From positions 1 to 51,347 of the forward strand of contig JAITWK010000007.1 of the NCBI GenBank assembly GCA_031285295.1: 51,347 nucleotides of DNA, in the 5' to 3' direction. This document shows, piece by piece, positions 31,071 to 39,344 of the stretch (position 1 is the first letter of the stretch; every line of letters begins with the position of its first letter). Both the position numbers and the translations under genes were made by a program. This DNA is from Deltaproteobacteria bacterium. GTDB taxonomy: Bacteria; Desulfobacterota; Desulfovibrionia; Desulfovibrionales; Desulfovibrionaceae. The notes under the pieces are model-generated. The model was not told the DNA's origin, did no database searches, and saw only the letters and a list, made by a program, of their open reading frames with translations.

Positions 31071-31140
31071 AAATCACTCCAAGCCCGGCGTGGCCCGAAG
31101 GCCGTGCCGGAAGTTATTTCGCTGTAAAAGCATGGCCGCT

Positions 31141-31446
31141 TTAAACATCACCATCCGGGGCACCATCGCCTTCACCGTCTCCATCGCCATCCGGGTCGCC
31201 ACGATCCCCTTCACCTTCACCTTCCGGATCGGGAGCCTGTTTTTTCGCACCGTCCTTCTTAGCCGCCTTGCCTTGCGCCTTGGCCGCCTTGTTTTGCGCC
31301 TTGGCTACCTTTTGGGGCAGCGTGACCATACCGAGAGATGCCAGCTTCTTAGCCCGGGCTTCTTCCATCAATACTTCGTCCCCGGGCTGCTGTTCCGTTT
31401 TGCCGTCCTGCATAACGGCGGTGAGGATAACTGTAATCTTGGTCAT
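31141..31446 (-). CDS. Hypothetical head-region protein with acidic repeat tail
   Basis: The ATG at 31446 with GGAGG ahead is the start; the longer frame overlaps the capsid gene. 101 residues: a short globular part (ITVILTAVMQDGKTEQQPGDEV), an Ala/Lys-rich segment (KVAKAQNKAAKAQGKAAKK), then a run of Gly/Asp/Glu repeats (DPDGDGDGEGDG). The acidic tail could bind divalent ions. The place, just after the capsid gene, suggests a capsid-associated protein of the FI/completion type. Confidence 0.6.
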   Translation of the reverse strand: MTKITVILTAVMQDGKTEQQPGDEVLMEEARAKKLASLGMVTLPQKVAKAQNKAAKAQGKAAKKDGAKKQAPDPEGEGEGDRGDPDGDGDGEGDGAPDGDV

Positions 31447-31454
31447 GATGCCTC

Positions 31455-32477
31455 CTACGATTCGACAACGACGGCCAAAACCGTCCATCCGGGTTGCTTT
31501 GTCCACGCCAGCGGGCGCGATTCTGCGACAGTGAAGTAGCCGGAAGGATCTTCCTGCTTGAAGCCCTTGGCGAATATCTGGGTGGGCCCGGCGCAATCGT
31601 TATCCACCGGCAGGCCGAATTCGATGACGGATTCGGCATCGGCGGTCACCAGCAGCGCGGAATCAGAATCCAGATATGGCTTGGTGCTGCCGTCCAGATC
31701 GGTGTAATTCCCGGCGACTACCCAAATGGTCAGGCCATTCCATTCGCCCTTGATTTTTTTGCCGACCTTCGGAGCCAGATGGCCGATCTCGATGCGCTTG
31801 TTGTCCAGAGAGTCTTTAACGTCCGGGTGCTTGCGGAAGGCCTTCCAGGCATTCTTGCCCAGCAAAAGGTCAGTGGGAGCGTATCCGGTTTCTTCCTGAA
31901 TCATCAGCCCCCAGGCATCCACCTGTCCGAGCAAGTCGGATGTGGGATCCGTCCACATGGCTGCGCCGGTCAGCACTACGCTGTGCGCGGGCGGGCGTTT
32001 GTAGTCCACCACGAACTTCGGCACGGCTGTGCTGCCGTCAACTACATCGTACAAAGTGACCTTGCCCAGAACCATGGCTTGCTGACACATGATTTCCACT
32101 GCGAAGTCGAGTTCTTCACGGTGCAGGTCCATGTCTTCGGCAATAGCTTTTTCCAGAGTGTTGGCCAGAGGATCGTAGGGATTCATTCCGGCAGCCTGCT
32201 TAAAACGGTCAGCAGCCATAAAAGCGCGCTTGGGCCGAAAGCGCGGAGCCTTGACCGCTCCGGCTGCGATGGTATCGCCAGTGCGCATGGTGCCCGGCGC
32301 TACGTTGGCGATGGCCGGAAGCATGGTGATGTTACGGCTTTTAACGTGCAGCTCAAACAGTTCGCCATCCGAAGGGTCGTTTCTGCGGAAAAAGTTGGCG
32401 AACACATCACTTTTGAGCGGGCGCTTGTTGACTACTCCGGTCAGAATGCGGTGGTCGAAATAATCGAGTTCAGCCAT
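31455..32477 (-). CDS. Major capsid protein (lambda gpE family)
   Basis: The start MAELDYFDHRILTGVV at 32477 gives 340 residues, the lambda E length. FRRNDPSDGELFELHVKSRNITML, APGTMRTGDTIAAGAVKAPRFRPKRAF and the later LLLGKNAWKAFRKHPDVKDSL are family signatures. It forms the HK97-fold icosahedral shell. The preceding gene is the gpD-like decoration protein. Confidence 0.93.
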   Translation of the reverse strand: MAELDYFDHRILTGVVNKRPLKSDVFANFFRRNDPSDGELFELHVKSRNITMLPAIANVAPGTMRTGDTIAAGAVKAPRFRPKRAFMAADRFKQAAGMNPYDPLANTLEKAIAEDMDLHREELDFAVEIMCQQAMVLGKVTLYDVVDGSTAVPKFVVDYKRPPAHSVVLTGAAMWTDPTSDLLGQVDAWGLMIQEETGYAPTDLLLGKNAWKAFRKHPDVKDSLDNKRIEIGHLAPKVGKKIKGEWNGLTIWVVAGNYTDLDGSTKPYLDSDSALLVTADAESVIEFGLPVDNDCAGPTQIFAKGFKQEDPSGYFTVAESRPLAWTKQPGWTVLAVVVES

Positions 32478-32478
32478 G

Positions 32479-32826
32479 TTATGCCTCGCTTGCGTAGATG
32501 CCCATGCCACGCAGGGCAGTCAGGGCAGTTTTTTGTTGTTCGGCGGAAACGCCTTCATCCCAAATCAGTTCCGGCGCGACCACGGCGGCATGCACATAGG
32601 CCATCGCCCACTGATCGCCGGAGGCCGGAACGGTGGTATCCTCGGCCAGAATACAGGAAGCAGTCTGATCCGAGGCATAGATGAAGTGCTTGCCGTCTTT
32701 GTTGCCAAGAACAGTTCCGGACAGAACTGTCGTTTCGGTTCCGGTGGAGCCAAGAAGCACGCGAGCGAGCACAGGCGGATGATCCTTAAGGAAAGCCCGG
32801 CGCTGATATGTTCCGAGATTTTTCAT
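32479..32826 (-). CDS. Head decoration protein (lambda gpD family)
   Basis: 115 residues. VLLGSTGTETTVLSGTVLGNK at the N-terminal and AAVVAPELIWDEGVSAEQQKTALTALRGMGIY at the end match gpD, which trimerises on the capsid surface to stabilise it. Located between the protease/scaffold and capsid genes, as in lambda. Confidence 0.9.
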   Translation of the reverse strand: MKNLGTYQRRAFLKDHPPVLARVLLGSTGTETTVLSGTVLGNKDGKHFIYASDQTASCILAEDTTVPASGDQWAMAYVHAAVVAPELIWDEGVSAEQQKTALTALRGMGIYASEA

Positions 32827-33245
32827 TACATTCTCCTTACAGCGCCGATGGCGCTGATCCGATCAACTGCGGCTTTGACGGGATCATCGTTCTTGGGTGC
32901 CGTCTGAGTGTTCACCGGGCCAGAGGTAGCCGTACGAATGGCGGCGAGTATTTCGGCCCGGCTGCCGGATTCGGACGCACCCGCTTCTTCCTTCGCAGGC
33001 GTTGCCAGCATGGGGGCAATGGCCTCCAACTGCTCGGCAGTAACGCCAGAAGCAGCGAGTTTGCTCACCTTTTCAGCGGCTTCCTTGCCAGCAACAGCAG
33101 CCACCAGGGCCGCAGTGTTGATGGAGCTGGCCGCCAACTGCGCCCCGAATTCGGCTTGCAGTTTTTCTTCCATTTCCGCCCGAACTTCGGCCTGAATTTG
33201 CGCCAGCAAATCCGGGTGTTTTTGGGCCAATTCCGCTTTATCCAT
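32826..33245 (-). CDS. Internal scaffold protein, nested start in the protease gene
   Basis: An ATG at 33245, in the frame of the protease gene, has AAGGAG 7 nt ahead on the minus strand. It would give a 139-residue product starting MDKAELAQKHPDLL. The sequence is helical and charged, as scaffolding proteins are (QAEVRAEMEEKLQAEF, AGKEAAEKVSKLAAS). This is the arrangement of lambda C and Nu3. Independent expression is inferred from the SD. Confidence 0.65.
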   Translation of the reverse strand: MDKAELAQKHPDLLAQIQAEVRAEMEEKLQAEFGAQLAASSINTAALVAAVAGKEAAEKVSKLAASGVTAEQLEAIAPMLATPAKEEAGASESGSRAEILAAIRTATSGPVNTQTAPKNDDPVKAAVDRISAIGAVRRM

Positions 33246-34100
33246 ATGAATCTCCTTGTTTATCCGGGCGATCAGTTCTTCCCGGTCTGTCACAATCCCG
33301 CTGACCAGACCCAGTTCCAAGGCCTTTTCCGCGAGAAAACACTGTCCATCACCCCAAGCTTTAGGGTCAGCAGCGTCCACCGGCATTTTTGCGGTCACAT
33401 CGCCACGAAACACTTCGTGCAGCTTGGAAATAGTTTCCTGAAAATATGCCTGATCCGTTGGTGAAAGAGGGGTGTCCGGATTACCGACTGCCTTCCAGGT
33501 ACCGGAAGCCATGTAGGTTACACGAATGCCCATGGCCGCATTCATGGCGCTACGATCCACATGGGCCGAAACCACGCCGATGCTGCCGACTGTGGCCGTG
33601 ATGGGCGCGAATACCCGCCCTGTGGACGCCGCCAGCCAATAGGCCGCCGAAGTGCATAATCCGTCCGCATAGGCATAGATGGGCTTGGCATTCTGTGCGG
33701 AAATAAAATCCGCCAGCTCTTTTACTCCGGCTGCCACGCCGCCTGGCGAATCAAAAGAAAGCAGTACGGCTTTAACAGATGCATCATGCATGACGGCATC
33801 AATGGCGGCACGGATTGAATCCTGACCATCCCAAGAGAAAGTCATGCCGAAAAATGTGATACTTCCGCCTCTGCGATTAATAACTCCACGCACTTCAATC
33901 ACGGCGATGCTGTCCAGCAGGGCGTACCCTGCCGGACAGTCATCACCGGACGCAGAGGAAGGCAACGCGGCCTGAGGAAAGGCAGGCTGCGTTTGATCAG
34001 CGCCGGGGGTGACAGCGCGGAACAATGTATGAAGAAACGGTTCCAGTGCGGAAGGCAGGATAGCCCATGCGCCTGGATTGAAAAAATCAGACAGGGGCAT
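32826..34100 (-). CDS. S49-family head maturation protease with scaffold domain
   Basis: The start MPLSDFFNPGA at 34100 with GGAGG ahead gives 424 residues; it overlaps the portal stop by 14 bp. Residues about 60-250 are an SppA/ClpP-fold protease (IAVIEVRGVINRRGGSITF, VKAVLLSFDSPGGVAAGVKELADFI with Gly-Gly oxyanion area, GLCTSAAYWLAAS with Ser nucleophile region, TVGSIGVVSAHVD). The C-terminal 139 residues are the scaffold domain with its own start. It processes portal and scaffold during capsid assembly. Confidence 0.92.
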   Translation of the reverse strand: MPLSDFFNPGAWAILPSALEPFLHTLFRAVTPGADQTQPAFPQAALPSSASGDDCPAGYALLDSIAVIEVRGVINRRGGSITFFGMTFSWDGQDSIRAAIDAVMHDASVKAVLLSFDSPGGVAAGVKELADFISAQNAKPIYAYADGLCTSAAYWLAASTGRVFAPITATVGSIGVVSAHVDRSAMNAAMGIRVTYMASGTWKAVGNPDTPLSPTDQAYFQETISKLHEVFRGDVTAKMPVDAADPKAWGDGQCFLAEKALELGLVSGIVTDREELIARINKEIHMDKAELAQKHPDLLAQIQAEVRAEMEEKLQAEFGAQLAASSINTAALVAAVAGKEAAEKVSKLAASGVTAEQLEAIAPMLATPAKEEAGASESGSRAEILAAIRTATSGPVNTQTAPKNDDPVKAAVDRISAIGAVRRM

Positions 34101-35601
34101 TTTGCTCCTCCTGTTTTTCTTCTTTGTAGGTGGAGGGTTTGGTCGGATGGGTTGCGAAGCGAGCGAGGCGTTCTTCTTCCTCTTCCCGCTCATCCATTGT
34201 TTCATCAAAATCACGACCGCGCTCGGCCAGGGCTTCGGAATAGGTCATGAGGCGATTTTCAAGAGCGGTCACCGTGGCCGATATTTCCTTCACCGGATCC
34301 ACGTAACCACGCGGCGGCCCGATCCAGAGGGCCTGGGTATAAAGGAAGCGAGCATCGTAAAAATCCGGTGCGCCGGAGGGCAGCGTAATCAGCCCGGACA
34401 GCCAGGCTTCTTCAATGACCATGTTCCAAATCGGCTGGCAGTAGTGGTTGGTGAGCCATGAACGATACAGCAGATAGACGCGCCAAGCTTCAAGCAGGGC
34501 GGCGCGGGCGCTGGAATAGTTGGTTTTGGAAAAATCCTTGGCCAGAACTTCGTAGGAAATTCCAAGGCTGGCGGCCATCGCACGCATTACAAATTCGCAG
34601 AAAACAGCAAAGTTAGGCGAAGGCCGTCCTGATTCATGCGTGTCCGCATGTTCGCCCTTGTTGAGGTACATTACTGTTCCGCCACGCACCTCTTCATAAT
34701 GTCGCTTTTCGCCGTCCCCATCTTCTTCCTCATATCCAGGCGGCGTAATCTGTGGTTCTGTTGTGATTGTCATGGCATAGGCCGCTTGAGTCACAGCAGC
34801 GAGCAGCTCGTTATCCAGAGCATCCGAGAGATGCCTGAACAAGTTCATGCCCGGCGCAAGTATGGATTCCCCGCGTACCTGTTCTTCATCGTTGTGTCGG
34901 AAAAGATGGAAACAGCCTGGGCGATGTGCTATGCGGGCCGGGATGCGTGTGAATTGATCTGAAGTCAGGCTGGAAAAATTCCAGCTGCCGGACATAGCGC
35001 GGGAAAAGGTATTGTTCGGGGTGGCCAGCCAATAGGCTTCCGGCGCTCCGTAATGGTTGCGCTCCACGCCATCTACAATGGAAGTATCGGTAATTTTATC
35101 AAGCGGAGTACAAAGGCGGGAAGGCAATACATCCTGAATGGAAAGCTCAATTTTACGCCCCTGACCGCGCAGCATTACCGGCAGATGAAGCAGTTCTCCG
35201 GCATGAAGCATGCCACGTAGCCCTAAAAATTGCAGATCCTCAAAATGCAGTTCACCGCGTGTATGTGCTTCGGCTGTCCATTCTTTCCATACCGCTTCAA
35301 TATCTGATTGCAGTTTCAGAGCCGCTTCCCGGCTGATACCGAGTCGCTTGAAATCCAGATGCGATTGCGGGCGCAGCCCAGTGCCTACCGCATTGATAGT
35401 AATAGAATTAACACCGGAATTTGCCGCCCAGTCATTGGCCGCCAAATCCGCCGAGCGTCCCTGGGAAAGAATGCGCTCTCCAATTTGTTGTTCCAGCGAG
35501 AATGTAAACGGTGGCCGAAAATGGGAGAGAGAACCACGCCGTGAACCGGCATCGCGGGAAACTTTTTGTGCAGCTGGTGCGAGGGTGACAGGTGCTACCA
35601 T
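34087..35601 (-). CDS. Portal protein (lambda gpB family)
   Basis: 504 residues. WAANSGVNSITINAVGTGLRPQS at residues 60-82, FEDLQFLGLRGMLHAGELLHLPVML, GESILAPGMNLFRHLSDALDNEL and LKNYSS-like SKTNYSSARAALLEAWR are family marks. Dodecameric portal at the DNA entry vertex. Ends with a charged Glu-rich tail (DEREEEEERLARF). It starts 7 bp inside the gpW-like gene. Confidence 0.92.
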   Translation of the reverse strand: MVAPVTLAPAAQKVSRDAGSRRGSLSHFRPPFTFSLEQQIGERILSQGRSADLAANDWAANSGVNSITINAVGTGLRPQSHLDFKRLGISREAALKLQSDIEAVWKEWTAEAHTRGELHFEDLQFLGLRGMLHAGELLHLPVMLRGQGRKIELSIQDVLPSRLCTPLDKITDTSIVDGVERNHYGAPEAYWLATPNNTFSRAMSGSWNFSSLTSDQFTRIPARIAHRPGCFHLFRHNDEEQVRGESILAPGMNLFRHLSDALDNELLAAVTQAAYAMTITTEPQITPPGYEEEDGDGEKRHYEEVRGGTVMYLNKGEHADTHESGRPSPNFAVFCEFVMRAMAASLGISYEVLAKDFSKTNYSSARAALLEAWRVYLLYRSWLTNHYCQPIWNMVIEEAWLSGLITLPSGAPDFYDARFLYTQALWIGPPRGYVDPVKEISATVTALENRLMTYSEALAERGRDFDETMDEREEEEERLARFATHPTKPSTYKEEKQEEQNAPV

Positions 35602-35840
35602 CGTGACTGCCTCGCGTAGGTTCTGACCGGGCCGGAGCGTCCGGTGGAAAGCGCGTCAACGATTGCGGAAAAGCGATCAATTTCCTGGTTGATCTCGGCA
35701 AGATCATGCCGAGTCAGTTGTCTGGAGTCGATCATATAGGATTTGCCGGTAGCCGCTGCCCGTTTGACTTTTTTCCAAAGTTCAAGCTCGGTTTTCGCTT
35801 CTTCCAGCGTATAGCCTCTATATTTTTTTGATGCGCTCAT
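35595..35840 (-). CDS. DUF6148 / gpW-type head-tail joining protein
   Basis: 81 residues. GYTLEEAKTELELWKKVKRAAATGKSYMIDSRQLTRHDLAEINQEIDRF is the DUF6148 family (a gpW-like small connector). Found between terminase and portal genes, the lambda W place. Confidence 0.8.
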   Translation of the reverse strand: MSASKKYRGYTLEEAKTELELWKKVKRAAATGKSYMIDSRQLTRHDLAEINQEIDRFSAIVDALSTGRSGPVRTYARQSRW

Positions 35841-35979
35841 ACCTCATGCAATTACACGGGGTAAAATTGCGCGTCACGGTACATGTGGTACTTGTGGTAC
35901 TTGTGAAACTAAAAATTGCATTTTTTGCAAAAAAAATGGCCGGACGGATCCGACCATCAAAAACAATCTTTATCAAAAC

Positions 35980-36192
35980 TTACTCGCTCCTCATATCCTC
36001 GCCTATCCGTTCCTGCCATCCGTTTAGATATGCTTTGCAATCTGATTCCTTTACGGTCACACCTTTAATCACACCAAAGCGTTCGGATTGTAATTCTCCA
36101 CTGTTCACCAGACGATAAAAATGTGTCTTGGAGCACCCCAAAAGTTGGCATGCCTGCTGCCAGTTGAGCCGCCTATCCTTCTCGCTTGCCAT
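35980..36192 (-). CDS. AlpA/MerR-like HTH protein
   Basis: The ATG at 36192 (GGAGG 5 nt ahead) is the start, giving 70 residues. WQQACQLLGCSKTHFYRLVNSGELQSERFG is a winged-helix helix-turn-helix of the AlpA/excisionase type. It is the gene right after the large terminase and could regulate the head operon, or bind DNA at packaging. A similar domain occurs at 1740-2105. Confidence 0.7.
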   Translation of the reverse strand: MASEKDRRLNWQQACQLLGCSKTHFYRLVNSGELQSERFGVIKGVTVKESDCKAYLNGWQERIGEDMRSE

Positions 36193-36194
36193 AT

Positions 36195-38234
36195 TCACCT
36201 CCTGCCTCTGATGGTGGCAAGGCGTTCACTGACGCGTTCGCCGACACTCATGTTGCGGGTTGGCGGCATGGGCCGCGTAGCCTTTTCTTTTGTTGTCTGT
36301 TTTTCTTTGCTTGGTGGCTTTTTGTTGCGTAGCCCCAATTCCCAAGCCCCCACCTGACACATTACTTCACAGTCCCAAAAGTGGTTTGGCCTTTGCTTGG
36401 GGTTTTCCCAAACCAAAGTTTCCGGGTTGAACACTTCGGCGCACATTTCTTTCGCGTAATCCGTGAGCAACCCTTTGCTGTTTTCATGCAGCCAAAAGGT
36501 GCCGGGATCCCCCGGCGCGATGGTCAGTTTTTCCGCAAGGTCACTTTTAAAAAATGTAGTATCTACCCGGCGCAGAAACAGGCCACCTGGTATTCTGACC
36601 TTGGAGCCTTTGACGTCCGGGAAAAACTCAATACTGGAGTAAGCGATGGGGGTGGCTTGATTTTGTTTGCCCTGATAGGCCATCGCCCGTGAGTGTTTTG
36701 CACACCAGGCATAAACCTGTTTCGTGCGGCCCGGCGCACCCATGGCGTCAATAACCGATGCCTTAACCCGATACTCGTTACCTAAAATATCGGTATAGAC
36801 ACTGCGCCAGAGCAAATCATCCAATGCTGAAAAATTCTGCGCGGTGCCGCACTGTACCAGCCAACTTTCTTCCGTGTCGCCATAGCCGAAGGCGCGAATG
36901 ACATATCTGAAGTACGATGCCTGGGTGTCAATTCCGGCTACCAGCGCGGCCACCTTCGGCACTTCATCCACCGGACCGGGTACTTTGCCGCGTGGCCGAT
37001 CATCACACAGAGCAAGAATGCCGTCTTCCTCGCGCTCGGCATACTGTTCGCGCCAGGGTTCGGCTTTGTGTGCGTTCATGAAATCTTTCAAGTCCTTAAG
37101 TCTTCCTGACTTTTTCCACTTGAGAAATGAACGCGCCACCTCGGATAAGGATACAAAATAAGATAACCAAGAGGGGATATGAAAACCCAGCTTGCCAGGG
37201 CGATGCGTTTGGAGGTGTGCGAACAGTTCAAGGCCGGAAGCTCGTTCGATCCATTCTCCAGCGCGTACAGCCAAATCTCTCTCGGCATCATCCCATGTAG
37301 CGTCACAATGAGCACACTGGTACACGGCCAGATGATCCTTTAGTACTGTTTCCGGATCCCGCACATCTTCAGGCCAACGAATGTTGTCAAAAATCATAAG
37401 CTGCATAGTTCCGCATTTGGGGCAACACACATACCAATCAAAGCGGGCATGAGCTTCCTCAGTGAATGCTACCCATATAGGGCCTGAATCTACCGTCGGT
37501 GTAGATAATTTTACAGTTAATCGCCGCCCGCGCCATGTGTTTGTACGTTTTTCGGCCAAAGCTTCCGGACTGGCTTCACGCCTGCTCTCCGGGTATTTGT
37601 CTATCTCGTCCAGAAAGAGTGTACGGATAGGCCGTGTTCCCAAACGAGAAACGGAACCAGCCCAAGCCAAGAATATCACCATGTGTCGTAGGTTGACACG
37701 GATGTTGGACTCATCGCCTACAGCACCTGAGAGATAACGCCGCAGGCGATTAGAATCTTGAAGCATAGGCATGATACGGTCACGCATGATATCTTTAGCC
37801 GTATCCTTGTCCGCATACACAGCCATGGCCGGGCCTGGAGCATGCTCTATGGAATGCCCCAGGAGATTAATGGCTCCTTCAGTGACTGCTGTTTGCGGCC
37901 CCTTACAGATGATGCCCATTTCCACACCGGGAAAACGTAGAGCATCCATAAGGGGAGCAAGATAAGGTGTGATGATATTCTGCCAATGACCGGGAATGCT
38001 GGAATCGCGCACAATGCGATTTTTTTCCGCCCAGATACTGGGGGCTTGTGGCTTGCGTTTGCGTAAGATCGATCGTTCCGCATCAGAAAAGCGGAATGTA
38101 GAATGCACCTTGCCGCCACAACGGGCGATTAGTTCCTTGGGCATCCATGCCGGAATCGGCATGGAAATTTCGCGCCTGGATATCGGCCTACTCGGTTTCG
38201 CCGGAGTCGTTGTCGTCATCGTCTGCGAAGTCAT
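36195..38234 (-). CDS. Terminase large subunit (GpA family)
   Basis: 679 residues. GpA-type ATPase/nuclease: DSSIPGHWQNIITPYLAPLMDAL near residue 75, an atypical Walker A-like loop (CKGPQTAVTEG), Walker B FLDEIDKYP, NT-like RGRRLTVKLSTPT and a C-terminal nuclease region (ATPIAYSSIEFF, DYAKEMCAEVFNPE). It cuts and translocates phage DNA. It starts 46 bp inside the small subunit gene. Confidence 0.93.
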   Translation of the reverse strand: MTSQTMTTTTPAKPSRPISRREISMPIPAWMPKELIARCGGKVHSTFRFSDAERSILRKRKPQAPSIWAEKNRIVRDSSIPGHWQNIITPYLAPLMDALRFPGVEMGIICKGPQTAVTEGAINLLGHSIEHAPGPAMAVYADKDTAKDIMRDRIMPMLQDSNRLRRYLSGAVGDESNIRVNLRHMVIFLAWAGSVSRLGTRPIRTLFLDEIDKYPESRREASPEALAEKRTNTWRGRRLTVKLSTPTVDSGPIWVAFTEEAHARFDWYVCCPKCGTMQLMIFDNIRWPEDVRDPETVLKDHLAVYQCAHCDATWDDAERDLAVRAGEWIERASGLELFAHLQTHRPGKLGFHIPSWLSYFVSLSEVARSFLKWKKSGRLKDLKDFMNAHKAEPWREQYAEREEDGILALCDDRPRGKVPGPVDEVPKVAALVAGIDTQASYFRYVIRAFGYGDTEESWLVQCGTAQNFSALDDLLWRSVYTDILGNEYRVKASVIDAMGAPGRTKQVYAWCAKHSRAMAYQGKQNQATPIAYSSIEFFPDVKGSKVRIPGGLFLRRVDTTFFKSDLAEKLTIAPGDPGTFWLHENSKGLLTDYAKEMCAEVFNPETLVWENPKQRPNHFWDCEVMCQVGAWELGLRNKKPPSKEKQTTKEKATRPMPPTRNMSVGERVSERLATIRGRR

Positions 38235-38964
38235 AGAGAGTTACCTCAAATTCTATCAGTTTGGCATATTCTGAGCAGGCATCGTCTATAAGCTTTTCCA
38301 TCTCCTGAACTAAAGTCCGCGCCCGTTTGGGCTTGCCGCCTACCTTGGTTACCAGGTCGAGAGCCGCTGCCTCTATTTTGGACTTGAGACCCTGATTCAA
38401 CGTTGCAGCCCTGGCTGCCAGCTCCTGATCCACGTCCGTCCTGGGAACGTATTGCCCTGCCATTATGGAGTCTTTGCGTTCAGCCGTTCTGGCCCGGGCT
38501 TCCTGAATGCGCGTTTCCGCTTCCTCGCGACGACGCAGCAACGCCTCGGCTTCGGCCACCCGTCCATCAGGCGTGCTGGACAGAGGAAGCGATGCGGCAT
38601 ATTTATCCACATCAATGCGGCGATATTTACGGCCTTCCTTACGCAACAGACCAATTTTGGCGTCATCATAGAGTTTGGTTTTTTGAATCTGCCGTCCTTT
38701 TTCTTCCTGCAGGTAGCGCAGAACTGCGCCCGCAGAATTGAACACATCCGGGGTTTCTGTATCCGACATGGCTTTCTCCGCATCTTCCAGCATGGCTGTG
38801 ACACGGGAGAGGGCGGCGACATTCGCGCTGGATGGATCCTTACGCACCAGCTGCTTGGCTGTTTCCTTGGCCTGCAACAACACTGGAATGTCTGTGCTGC
38901 GGCTTTTTTCCAAGAGTTGCTCCAACGCCGCTCTCTGCTCCGTATCTGTGAAAATTTCAGACAT
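38188..38964 (-). CDS. Terminase small subunit-like protein (Nu1 type)
   Basis: 258 residues, directly ahead of the GpA gene. A helix-rich N-terminal region (SDTETPDVFNSAGAVLRYLQEEKGRQIQKTKLYDDAKIG with a winged-helix-like VFNSAGAVLRYLQ) is followed by a long coiled coil (EAEALLRRREEAETRIQEARARTAERK) and an acidic tail (DDDDNDSGETE). This is the Nu1/DNA-packaging Nu1-like pattern. It binds the packaging site (cos) and recruits the large subunit. Confidence 0.75.
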   Translation of the reverse strand: MSEIFTDTEQRAALEQLLEKSRSTDIPVLLQAKETAKQLVRKDPSSANVAALSRVTAMLEDAEKAMSDTETPDVFNSAGAVLRYLQEEKGRQIQKTKLYDDAKIGLLRKEGRKYRRIDVDKYAASLPLSSTPDGRVAEAEALLRRREEAETRIQEARARTAERKDSIMAGQYVPRTDVDQELAARAATLNQGLKSKIEAAALDLVTKVGGKPKRARTLVQEMEKLIDDACSEYAKLIEFEVTLYDFADDDDNDSGETE

Positions 38965-39116
38965 AACGACTCCTTACAGCGGCATTTTTGCATCCTCACT
39001 CAGGTGAATAAGACGCGTAAAAACCATATCTGCTACAACCATCATGGTTGTGGAGTCAGCTACCACTGACGCCGCACCAGGGGCGCAAGCTGTGACAGCA
39101 GCGAGCGCCCCGCCTG
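38965..39116. other. Non-coding gap upstream of the terminase, candidate packaging site
   Basis: 152 bp between the terminase small subunit gene and the next. It holds ACAACCAT-C-ATGGTTGT (39038-39054 area), an inverted repeat with a one-base centre, and GC-rich imperfect repeats further on. In phages with Nu1/A terminases the cos site normally lies just upstream of the small subunit gene. No direct evidence of a cut site. Confidence 0.35.
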
Positions 39117-39344
39117 TTACTGAAGCAATATTTTTTGCTCCGTGTTTTTTTCCACATCGACCATAATCATGTTGTCGCGCACACGCGGCAGAACATCAAA
39201 AAAATCGTCAAAAACATGCTTCACCCGCCTAAACGTCTGGGGGTCAAGTTTTTTCAGTTTTTGCGCTAATGAGACAACTGCAGCATTCAAAGAATCCAAC
39301 TCGCTGACGGTTTGTTCATTCAGTCGAAATGTAAGGGTTATCAT
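39117..39344 (-). CDS. Hypothetical small protein
   Basis: 75 residues: ITLTFRLNEQTVSELDSLNAAVVSLAQKL and RVKHVFDDFFDVLPRVRDN. Likely a helical dimer with a short beta strand at the start. It overlaps the methyltransferase gene by 4 bp. Family not recognised. Confidence 0.55.
   Translation of the reverse strand: MITLTFRLNEQTVSELDSLNAAVVSLAQKLKKLDPQTFRRVKHVFDDFFDVLPRVRDNMIMVDVEKNTEQKILLQ

Noticed and set aside
31141..31240. Tandem DNA repeat at the acidic tail as a recombination site
   Set aside because: It is simple low-complexity coding (Gly-Asp-Glu); no defined unit or flanking structure.
31141..31596. Longer start for the acidic-tail protein
   Set aside because: It would overlap the capsid gene by 140 bp; the ATG at 31446 has a proper SD.
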